A stretch of DNA of 64,000 nucleotides, taken from positions 22,933 through 86,932 of the forward strand of contig JAUVZX010000003.1 of assembly GCA_030602345.1 (NCBI GenBank), read 5' to 3'. A program made the position numbers and the translations under genes. The first letter of the stretch is position 1. Every line of letters begins with the position of its first letter. A model generated the notes under the pieces. That model saw only the letters and a list, made by a program, of their open reading frames with translations. It was not told where the DNA came from and searched no databases. This document shows, piece by piece, positions 53,408-61,223 of this stretch. The DNA is from Bacilli bacterium. GTDB lineage: Bacteria > Bacillota_I > Bacilli_A > RF39 > UBA660.

Positions 53408-53800
53408 ATGGCAAAAAATTGGTTAAATAAATTATTAGGTACAACTGTAGAAACAGATACTAGTGTTGAAAGTTTTTATCAAGTGTCGGCAGAAGAAGTT
53501 AGTGAAGAAGGAACAACAAAAATGTTATTGATTGAACCTCGTGCTTTCTCTGAGGCTCAAGATATTTTGACGCATCTTAAAAAAAGAGTAACAGTAGTAG
53601 TTAACTTAGGAAGAGTTACTTCTGAACAAGCAAAAAGAATTATCGATTATCTAACTGGAGCAACAAGTGCTTTAGAAGGAAGTATTGAAAAAATAGGACA
53701 CGGTATTTTTCTTTGTACTCCAAACAATGTAGACATTGAAGGAAGAATAAGCGAAGAAACAACAGCCAAAAAAGAAAAAAATACAGAAGTCGAATGGTAA
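53408..53800 (+). CDS. sepF: Cell division protein SepF
   Basis: 130 residues. An amphipathic N-terminal membrane-binding helix (N-W-L-N-K-L-L-G) is followed by the SepF core: I-E-P-R-A-F-S-E-A-Q-D-I, V-V-V-N-L-G-R-V, R-I-I-D-Y-L-T-G-A. SepF tethers and bundles FtsZ in Gram-positive bacteria. The sepF-divIVA-ileS order is that of B. subtilis (ylmF ... divIVA-ileS) with the intervening ylmG and ylmH genes missing here. Confidence 0.95.
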   Translation: MAKNWLNKLLGTTVETDTSVESFYQVSAEEVSEEGTTKMLLIEPRAFSEAQDILTHLKKRVTVVVNLGRVTSEQAKRIIDYLTGATSALEGSIEKIGHGIFLCTPNNVDIEGRISEETTAKKEKNTEVEW

Positions 53801-53802
53801 AT

Positions 53803-53830
53803 ATTGCATAAATCAATAATTGTGTTAAAA
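53803..53830 (+). promoter_or_regulatory. Promoter of divIVA
   Basis: TTGCAT (53803-53808) and TAAAAT (53825-53830), 16-bp spacer, with TG one base upstream of the -10. Confidence 0.65.
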
Positions 53831-53850
53831 TATAAAAGCAGAGGTGCATT

Positions 53851-54300
53851 ATGGAAAAATTTAATAAAACATTAAGAGGATATGATCCTAGTGAAGTAAA
53901 TGCTTTCTTAGACCAAATAATAGCTCAAGTTGAAGCTATGGTAGAAGAAATTAAAGCTAAGGATGAAGAAATTGAAAAATTAAAATCAGATAATCTATTA
54001 ATTTCTGATAAATTAAATCATTTTCAAAGTTTAGAAGAAACATTGCAAAAAGCAATTCTTTTAGCACAAAAGACTTCAGATCAAGTTAGACTTAATGCAT
54101 ATCAAGAAGCAGAATTATTGATAGATGATGCTAAAAAAACAGCGAGTAGAATTACTAATGATGCATTGATAAGAGCTGAAAGAACTGAATATGAAGCAGA
54201 TTTATTAAAAAGAAATATTGTAGTTTTTAAAAGAAAATTAAAAGATATAATAGATGCACAATTACAAACAATTGAGAGTATTGATAAAACAGAATTTTAA
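53851..54300 (+). CDS. divIVA: DivIVA-family cell-pole/division protein
   Basis: 149 residues. Membrane-binding N-terminal motif F-N-K-T-L-R-G-Y-D-P-S-E-V-N-A-F-L, then a coiled coil over most of the rest (~25-80 and 90-140). It senses membrane curvature at poles and septa. Located just before ileS, as in many Firmicutes. RBS A-G-A-G-G-T-G. The ileS T-box begins at its stop codon. Confidence 0.93.
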   Translation: MEKFNKTLRGYDPSEVNAFLDQIIAQVEAMVEEIKAKDEEIEKLKSDNLLISDKLNHFQSLEETLQKAILLAQKTSDQVRLNAYQEAELLIDDAKKTASRITNDALIRAERTEYEADLLKRNIVVFKRKLKDIIDAQLQTIESIDKTEF

Positions 54301-54301
54301 A

Positions 54302-54487
54302 GCATATGAAGAAGACGGTAAACAAATCCTTTTTTAAGAGAGTTAGTGGATGGTGAAAACTAATAGAAGCTTGTTTACAAATCACTTCGGATGTGTCTTT
54401 TTTAAAGAACGGTAACGCGTTATAGTAATGAGTAACAATTAAGGTGGTACCACGTCATCACGTCCTTATGTAGGGCGTGATTTTTTT
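54302..54487 (+). promoter_or_regulatory. T-box riboswitch, Ile specifier (ATC), upstream of ileS
   Basis: GTAAACAA (54318-54325) pairs with TTGTTTAC (54371-54378) to form the Stem I helix; the distal region is AGAGAGTTAGTGGATGGTG. The specifier is ATC (54381-54383) followed by A, matching tRNA-Ile and the ileS gene. T-box AAGGTGGTACCACG at 54441-54454; terminator ATCACGTCC/GGGCGTGAT (54457-54481) plus seven T's. I found no clear -35/-10 between divIVA and the T-box (TTGAGA 54272 with TTTTAA is weak). Confidence 0.95.
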
Positions 54488-54510
54488 GTTAATTAATTTA
54501 AGGAGGATAT

Positions 54511-57228
54511 ATGGAAATTAAAGATACATTATTAATGCCTAATACGGACTTTCCAATGAGAGCTAATTTAGGTGAAAATGAAGAGCAAATGAGAGCTTCG
54601 TGGGATGATAAAAAAATATATGAAAAAAGAAAATTAAAAAATGAACAAAATGATTCATTTGTTTTGCATGATGGACCTCCATATGCAAATGGGAACATTC
54701 ATATTGGACATGCTTTAAACAAAATATTAAAAGATTTTGTTAATAGATATAAAGCTATGAATGGTTTTTATGTGGAATTTATTCCTGGTTGGGATGTTCA
54801 TGGGCTACCAATTGAAACTGCCGTTACTAACACGGGAGTAAATCGTAAAGAACTTCCTTTAGCAGAATTTAGAAAACTATGCTATGAATTTGCTAAAGAT
54901 CAAGTTGAAAAACAAAAACTACAATTTAAGAAATTAAATGTTATGGCAAATTGGGATAATCCATATATTACTTATGACAAAGAATTTGAAGCAAAACAAA
55001 TAGAAGTTTTTGCAACAATGGCAAAAAATGGTTTAATTTATAAAGGGTTAAAACCTGTATACTGGTCACCAAGTAGTGAATCAGCTTTAGCAGAAGCGGA
55101 AATAGAATACCACGATCGAAAAGATCCATCTATTTATGTAGCTTTTCCAATTGTAAAAGGAAACGAACATATTAAAGAAGGGGAAAACTTAGTTATATGG
55201 ACAACTACTCCATGGACACTTCCGGGTAATTTAGGAATTGCATATGGTGATTTTAAATATGCTAAAGTTAAATTTAATGATCAAATATATATTATGGCAG
55301 AAGAATTAGTTGAAGACTTAATGAAAACTTTTGAGGTAGAAACATATGAAATTAAAGAAGTTTTAGAAAGTAAGCAATTAAATGACATAATGTATAAACA
55401 CGTTTTTATGGATAGAGTATCGCCATTAGTTCATGGATACCATGTCACTTTATCGGCAGGAACAGGTTTAGTTCATATAGCTCCTGGATATGGTGCAGAT
55501 GACTTTGTAATTGGTAAACAATATAATTTAGGATTAATCAACGGAGTAAATGATCAAGGATATTTAACGGAAGAATCAGGAATGTTTAAAGATTTATTCT
55601 TTGAAGAAGCAAACAAAGAAATAACTAAATATTTAGATGAACAAAATAAATTATTAAAATTGAAATTTATTTCCCATTCATATCCACATGATTGGAGAAC
55701 TAAAAAACCAGTTATTTTTAGAGCTACTAACCAATGGTTTTGTAGTATTGATCCGATTAGGGAACAACTATTAAATTCAATTAATGAAGAGATAGTATGG
55801 CATCCTTCTTGGGGAAAACTAAGATTAAATAATATGATTCAAGAAAGAGGAGACTGGTGTATTTCAAGACAAAGAGCTTGGGGAGTGCCAATTCCTATAT
55901 TCTATAATGAAGATGGTTCAGAAATTTTAGATTATGATGTTATGATGCATGTATCGAAACTATTTAAAGACCATGGTTCAAACATTTGGTTCGAAAAAGA
56001 AGCAAAAGACTTATTGCCTTTGGGATACCAAAACGAAAAAAGCCCAAACGGTAAATTTACTAAAGAAACTGATATCATGGATGTATGGTTTGATTCTGGT
56101 ACATCACATACAGGTGTATTAAAAGCAAGAGGTATGAAATATCCTGCTGATATGTACCTAGAAGGTTCTGATCAATATCGTGGTTGGTTTAATTCATCAT
56201 TAATTTGTGGAGTAGCAGCTCACGGACAAGCACCATATAAGGCTGTTTTATCACATGGATTTGTTTTAGATGGCAAGGGCTTAAAAATGAGTAAGTCATT
56301 AGGAAATGTTATTGATCCACTTAAAGTAATCAATGAACATGGAACAGACGTATTGAGACTTTGGGTAAGTAGTGTTGATTATACTGAAGACGTAAGAGCA
56401 AGTAATGAATTATTATTGCAAGTCAAAGAAAGTTATCGCAAAATTAGAAATACTTATCGTTTTATGTTGGGTAATTTAGGAGACTTTAATCCTAATACTG
56501 ATAAGGTTAAATATGAAGATATGATGCCTTATGATAAGTATATGATGGTTAAGTTAAGTGAAACAATTAATGAAATGAAAGAAGCTTATGAAGAGTATGA
56601 TTTCAAAGAAGTCTATAAATTAACCAATAATTTTATTTCATTTTCTTTATCTAACTTCTATTTAGATTTTACTAAAGACATTTTATATATCGAAAAAGCT
56701 GATTTTGTAAAAAGAAGAAGTGTACAAACAGTTATTTATGAAACTTTAAAATCATTAATAATAACTTTAGCACCAATTCTCCCTTATACAAGCGAAGAAG
56801 TATATGGATACTTACAACATGAAAAAGAAGAAAGTGTTCATTTAGAAAATTTCCCTATTTTTGAAAATATAAATAAAGAATTATTGAAGGAGTGGGAATT
56901 ATTCTTTGATATTAAAGATGACGTTTATAAAGCTCTAGAAGAAGCAAGAAATCAAAAATTAATTGGTAAGGGATTAGAAGCAAAAGTATACTTAAAAGCA
57001 GATAATAACTACTTAGAATTTATTAAGAAACATGAATCATATTTACATCAATTATTAATTGTTTCTAAAGTAATATTTACTGAAGAAAATTTAGAAAAAT
57101 ATGATGTTTGTGAAGTTAAAGTAGAAAAATTTGATGGAACAAGATGTGAAAGGTGCTGGAATTATTTTGAACATGAGGAAATAAAAGAAGATTTATGTCC
57201 GAGATGTTATCAAGTATTAAATGACTAA
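54511..57228 (+). CDS. ileS: Isoleucyl-tRNA synthetase
   Basis: 905 residues. Class I motifs H-I-G-H (64-67) and K-M-S-K-S (592-596), with the CP1 editing domain between them (W-T-T-T-P-W-T-L-P and G-T-G-L-V-H-I-A-P-G-Y-G-A-D-D). The C-terminal zinc module C-E-R-C (879-882) ... C-P-R-C is present. This resembles the mupirocin-sensitive bacterial type (IleS1). RBS AAGGAGG. It is controlled by the T-box that precedes it. Confidence 0.98.
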   Translation: MEIKDTLLMPNTDFPMRANLGENEEQMRASWDDKKIYEKRKLKNEQNDSFVLHDGPPYANGNIHIGHALNKILKDFVNRYKAMNGFYVEFIPGWDVHGLPIETAVTNTGVNRKELPLAEFRKLCYEFAKDQVEKQKLQFKKLNVMANWDNPYITYDKEFEAKQIEVFATMAKNGLIYKGLKPVYWSPSSESALAEAEIEYHDRKDPSIYVAFPIVKGNEHIKEGENLVIWTTTPWTLPGNLGIAYGDFKYAKVKFNDQIYIMAEELVEDLMKTFEVETYEIKEVLESKQLNDIMYKHVFMDRVSPLVHGYHVTLSAGTGLVHIAPGYGADDFVIGKQYNLGLINGVNDQGYLTEESGMFKDLFFEEANKEITKYLDEQNKLLKLKFISHSYPHDWRTKKPVIFRATNQWFCSIDPIREQLLNSINEEIVWHPSWGKLRLNNMIQERGDWCISRQRAWGVPIPIFYNEDGSEILDYDVMMHVSKLFKDHGSNIWFEKEAKDLLPLGYQNEKSPNGKFTKETDIMDVWFDSGTSHTGVLKARGMKYPADMYLEGSDQYRGWFNSSLICGVAAHGQAPYKAVLSHGFVLDGKGLKMSKSLGNVIDPLKVINEHGTDVLRLWVSSVDYTEDVRASNELLLQVKESYRKIRNTYRFMLGNLGDFNPNTDKVKYEDMMPYDKYMMVKLSETINEMKEAYEEYDFKEVYKLTNNFISFSLSNFYLDFTKDILYIEKADFVKRRSVQTVIYETLKSLIITLAPILPYTSEEVYGYLQHEKEESVHLENFPIFENINKELLKEWELFFDIKDDVYKALEEARNQKLIGKGLEAKVYLKADNNYLEFIKKHESYLHQLLIVSKVIFTEENLEKYDVCEVKVEKFDGTRCERCWNYFEHEEIKEDLCPRCYQVLND

Positions 57229-57252
57229 AAACAACTTTGAGTTGTTTTTTTT
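57227..57252 (+). terminator. Terminator of ileS
   Basis: AACAACT/AGTTGTT extended by A-T pairs, TTG loop, T's. It overlaps the ileS stop. Confidence 0.88.
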
Positions 57253-57263
57253 CTTATAAATTA

Positions 57264-57272
57264 TGATATACT
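57264..57272 (+). promoter_or_regulatory. Extended -10 promoter of pyk-GH31
   Basis: TGATATACT, 16 nt before the pyk ATG; AGGTGAT as ribosome site. Confidence 0.6.
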
Positions 57273-57288
57273 TAAAATAGGTGATAGT

Positions 57289-58704
57289 ATGAATAAAACA
57301 AAAATAGTAGCAACGGTAGGACCTGCAAGTGAAGATATAAATGTATTAAGAGAAATGATTAATAATGGTGTAGATGTTATAAGAATTAATTTATCGCACG
57401 CTAATCATGATTTTTGTCGACAAATTGTTGAAAAAGTAAATATTTTAAACAAAGAATTAAATCTTCATGTTGGTATAATGTTCGATACTCATGGACCGGA
57501 TATTAGAGTTGGTAAGTTTTTGAATGGATCAGCATTATTTCAAAAGGGAAGTAAAATAAGAATATATAATAAGGAAGTTTTAGGTGACAATACTAAGTTC
57601 AGTGTTGATTATAAAGAAATAATTGATGATGTATATTTAGGAACAATCATCAAATTAAATGATGGAAAAGTTTCATTAAAAGTTGTTGATAAAGACTTTT
57701 CTTCTTTAATATGTGAAGTTTTAAATGATGGCTATGTTTTTGACAATCGTGGTGTGAATATTCCAGGTATTAAATTATCAAGACCATTTTTATCATCAAA
57801 AGATAAAGAAGATATAAAGTTAGCATGTGAATTAAAAGCAGATTTTGTTGCTCTTTCTTTCGTGGGAAGCGTCGAAGATGTATTAATTGCGAACGATTTA
57901 TTAATCGAATTTGATAATGACCATATAGGATTAATTTCTAAAATAGAAACCGAAAGAGCTTTAGATGACATAGATGAGATTATAAAAGTTTCTGATGGTG
58001 TTATGATTGCAAGGGGAGACTTGGGAACAGAAGTTCCTGCTGAAAGAATACCTGGTTTACAAAAAAAAATTATTGCTAAAGCTCATGCTTTAGGCAAAGT
58101 TAGTATTGTGGCTACAGAAATGCTTGCTTCTATGGAAACTTCTTTAGTTCCGACAAGAGCAGAAGTTAGTGACGTTGCCAATGCAGTTTTAGATGGTGCC
58201 GATGCAGTAATGTTAAGTGGAGAAACGACAATTGGTAAATACCCAGTTGGAACCATCCAAATGATGGAAAAAATAATTACATCTGCAGAACAAGACATCA
58301 ACTATAATGATTTTTTACAAAAAACAATGAAAACAGAAAAACAAGATACAACGGGACTTATTTCATATAGTGTTGCAGAATGTGCTATGCGATTAAAATG
58401 TAAAGTTATAGTTACACCAACACTAAGTGGCTATACTGCTAGAAAAATGAGTCGCTTTAGACCAATGTGTCCTATTATTGCTTTAACTCCATCAGATGAC
58501 GTTATCAAAAGTTTAGCTTTAAGTTTTGGTGTTTATGGTGTTAAAATTGATGAATTTGAAAATTTCGACCATATTCAAAACATTTCAAAAGAAAAAGCAA
58601 GACAAATGATTGAACATAAAACAGGAGATAAAATAGTTATCACTGGAGGATATCCAATGAGGGCAGGAAGAACAACTAATTTCTTGCATATTGACGAATT
58701 ATAA
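57289..58704 (+). CDS. pyk: Pyruvate kinase
   Basis: 471 residues, without the extra C-terminal PEP-utiliser domain of many Bacilli. T-K-I-V-A-T-V-G-P-A near the N-terminus, the catalytic I-S-K-I-E-T-E-R, G-V-M-I-A-R-G-D-L-G-T-E, and M-L-S-G-E-T-T-I-G-K-Y-P. It turns PEP and ADP to pyruvate and ATP, feeding the PFOR encoded at 31897. Followed after 14 nt by the GH31-like gene. Confidence 0.97.
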   Translation: MNKTKIVATVGPASEDINVLREMINNGVDVIRINLSHANHDFCRQIVEKVNILNKELNLHVGIMFDTHGPDIRVGKFLNGSALFQKGSKIRIYNKEVLGDNTKFSVDYKEIIDDVYLGTIIKLNDGKVSLKVVDKDFSSLICEVLNDGYVFDNRGVNIPGIKLSRPFLSSKDKEDIKLACELKADFVALSFVGSVEDVLIANDLLIEFDNDHIGLISKIETERALDDIDEIIKVSDGVMIARGDLGTEVPAERIPGLQKKIIAKAHALGKVSIVATEMLASMETSLVPTRAEVSDVANAVLDGADAVMLSGETTIGKYPVGTIQMMEKIITSAEQDINYNDFLQKTMKTEKQDTTGLISYSVAECAMRLKCKVIVTPTLSGYTARKMSRFRPMCPIIALTPSDDVIKSLALSFGVYGVKIDEFENFDHIQNISKEKARQMIEHKTGDKIVITGGYPMRAGRTTNFLHIDEL

Positions 58705-58718
58705 AAGGAGGTATATCT

Positions 58719-61106
58719 ATGTATGATTTCGGTGAACAATTTAAGATAGATATGAGTAAGTCCAAATCAGAAAATAGTAATGTAATAGAAGGAAAATTCT
58801 ATCGTTTTACAGTTTTAACTGAAGGACTTATTAGAATGGAATATAATAAAAATGGTGAATTTCTAGATGAACCGACAATTGCCGTTTCTAATAGAAATTT
58901 TGGTAAAGTTAATTTTAATTCAAGGGGAGACGACAAGTTTTTAGAAATAAGTACTTCTAAATTTAGATTAATGTATTCAAAAGAAAAGCCATTTTTAGGT
59001 TCTAGAGTAAATCCAATGGGTAATTTAACAGTTACTCCTGCAGGTAAAGAAAAAGTTTGGTATTATAATCATCCAGAAGCTTTAAATATTGGAGGCCCTG
59101 GAAAAGACTATAAAAAGACAGAAAAAGGATTATATTCTGAAGAAGGATTTGCAACTTTTGATGATTCTAAATCTTTGATTTTCTTAGAAAACGGAGCAGT
59201 TAAAAATCCAATTGAAGGGCATATAGATATATATCTATTCATTTATAATGATTTTCAAGAGGCATTAAATGACTACTATAAATTGACATCTTATCCAGCA
59301 TTATTACCAAGATATGCTTTAGGAAATTTTTGGAGTAGAAATGTTGATTATAACTATGAAGAGTTAGAAGAACTATTAGATAATTTTAAATATAATGAAG
59401 TTCCTTTATCTGCTATTTCTTTAAACAAAAGTTGGCATATAAATGAATTTGAAGGAAAAGAAACTAATTCGGGTTATGCATTTAATTCTGAAAAATTTGT
59501 TTCACCCGTTAACTTAATTAATCTAGCACATAAAGATGGTTTAAGATTAGGGTTAAGTATTTCTTCCGAAGCAATAATGTATCCATATGAACCTCAGTAT
59601 GAAAAAGCTAAGAACTTTTTAAAAGTTGAAGATAATAAACCAATACCACTAAGTGTTTATGATCCTAAGATGTTAGATGTATATTTTAAATTACTGATCC
59701 ATCCGTTAGATAACTTAGGAGTAGATTTCTTTGTTTTAGAAGGTGATAAAAAACAAAAAAATATTGATTTATTTTTAATGGCGCACTATCATTTTAAAGA
59801 CATGCAAAGAGATTACAAAAGAAGACCAATGGTTATTACTGATAATCACGGTATAACAACACATAAATATCCAATTATATATGGAGGAAAAACGATAGTA
59901 TCTTGGGATACACTAAAAAACATGCCATATTACTATAGTTTAATTTCGAACGTTGGTTCAGCGTATTATGCGCATGATATTGGAGGATATCACAAAGGTG
60001 TTGAAGATAATGAGTTATATATTAGATATGCTCAATTAGGAGTTTTCTCACCAATTTTAAAATTTGGTTCCGAAAAAGGAAAATATTATAAAAGAGAACC
60101 TTGGTTATGGAGCATAAAAACTTATACTATTGTAAAAGATTATTTGAACTTAAGACATAAACTATTACCATATTTATATACAGAAGCATATAATTTTTAT
60201 AAAACAGGAAAACCAATAATTAAACCTCTTTATCATGATTATAAAGAGTATATTCATGATCCGAATTATAAAAATGAATATTTCCTTGGTTCTTCATTAT
60301 TTATAAGTCCTATTATTAATAAAAAAGAATACTTATTAGATAGAGTTATTCATCGTTTCTATATGCCTGATGGCATATGGTATGATTTCTTTACTGGTAA
60401 AAAATTTCCTGGAAATAGACACTATATATCATTCTTTAAAGATCAAGAATACCCTGTATTTGCAAGACAGGGTGCAATAATTCCGATGGGAATAAATGAA
60501 AATATAAATGATACTAATCCTCCGAAAGATATGGAAATTCATATCTTTCCAGGAAAAAGTAATTCATATTTAATGTATGAAGATGATGGAGTAAGTGACC
60601 TATATAAAAAAGGATATTTCTTATCAACAATGATTGATTATAATCACTTGGATAGTAATTATACAGTTATCATAAGAGCAGTTGAAGGAAAGAGTAATAT
60701 CGTTCCAAATGAACGAAATTATAAAATCCGTTTTAGAAATACAAAAAATGCCGATGAAGTCACAGCATATTTCAATGGAGATAAAATACCTAGCACAAGC
60801 TATGTAGATGGCCAAGATTTTATTGTCGAAGTAAAAGACGTCAAAACAATTGGACAATTAACAATTAATTGCAAAGGTAAAGATATTGAGATAGATGCAG
60901 TCAGAATTATGAATGATGATATTCAAACAATTATTTCTGATTTACAAATTCAAACTGAGTTAAAAGAAAAGTTAGATAATGTGTTATTTTCAGACTTACC
61001 CATTAACAAAAAGCGTATTGAAATTAGAAAATTAAAAAGACATGGATTAGAATCTAAATTCATAAAAGTGTTCTTAAAATTACTAGAATACATTAAAAAT
61101 ATTTAA
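58719..61106 (+). CDS. GH31-family glycoside hydrolase-like protein, catalytic residues degenerate
   Basis: 795 residues with the GH31 layout: N-terminal beta-sandwich (to ~195), TIM barrel (~197-500: R-Y-A-L-G-N-F-W-S-R ... G-V-F-S-P-I), proximal and distal beta domains, and a charged ~70-residue C-terminal helix. Compared with the Firmicute GH31 group it most resembles, the nucleophile position (W-W-I-D) reads F-V-L-E (Glu341) and the acid/base position (S-G-D-T) reads G-G-K-T (Lys391); the D-M-D-W-H substrate motif is L-N-K-S-W-H. It is probably a non-hydrolytic binding or scaffold protein. Co-transcribed with pyk. RBS AAAGGAGG. Terminator follows. Confidence 0.85.
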   Translation: MYDFGEQFKIDMSKSKSENSNVIEGKFYRFTVLTEGLIRMEYNKNGEFLDEPTIAVSNRNFGKVNFNSRGDDKFLEISTSKFRLMYSKEKPFLGSRVNPMGNLTVTPAGKEKVWYYNHPEALNIGGPGKDYKKTEKGLYSEEGFATFDDSKSLIFLENGAVKNPIEGHIDIYLFIYNDFQEALNDYYKLTSYPALLPRYALGNFWSRNVDYNYEELEELLDNFKYNEVPLSAISLNKSWHINEFEGKETNSGYAFNSEKFVSPVNLINLAHKDGLRLGLSISSEAIMYPYEPQYEKAKNFLKVEDNKPIPLSVYDPKMLDVYFKLLIHPLDNLGVDFFVLEGDKKQKNIDLFLMAHYHFKDMQRDYKRRPMVITDNHGITTHKYPIIYGGKTIVSWDTLKNMPYYYSLISNVGSAYYAHDIGGYHKGVEDNELYIRYAQLGVFSPILKFGSEKGKYYKREPWLWSIKTYTIVKDYLNLRHKLLPYLYTEAYNFYKTGKPIIKPLYHDYKEYIHDPNYKNEYFLGSSLFISPIINKKEYLLDRVIHRFYMPDGIWYDFFTGKKFPGNRHYISFFKDQEYPVFARQGAIIPMGINENINDTNPPKDMEIHIFPGKSNSYLMYEDDGVSDLYKKGYFLSTMIDYNHLDSNYTVIIRAVEGKSNIVPNERNYKIRFRNTKNADEVTAYFNGDKIPSTSYVDGQDFIVEVKDVKTIGQLTINCKGKDIEIDAVRIMNDDIQTIISDLQIQTELKEKLDNVLFSDLPINKKRIEIRKLKRHGLESKFIKVFLKLLEYIKNI

Positions 61107-61116
61107 CAAAAAAAGT

Positions 61117-61142
61117 AAAGGGAAAAGTTTATTCCCTTTTTT
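61117..61142 (+). terminator. Terminator of pyk-GH31
   Basis: AAAGGGAA/TTCCCTTT with a 7-nt loop and T's. Confidence 0.88.
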
Positions 61143-61163
61143 ATTGGAAAAACACCAACAAAA

Positions 61164-61172
61164 TGCTATAAT
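61164..61172 (+). promoter_or_regulatory. Extended -10 promoter of the giant prepilin gene
   Basis: TGCTATAAT, 51 nt before the ATG at 61224; a second TAAAAT (61199-61204) lies nearer, 19 nt upstream, and could be the true -10. Which is used is not settled. Confidence 0.45.
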
Positions 61173-61223
61173 AAAATTAATAAATAAATATTTTTGTGTA
61201 AAATAGTGTAAGTGAGGTGATTT

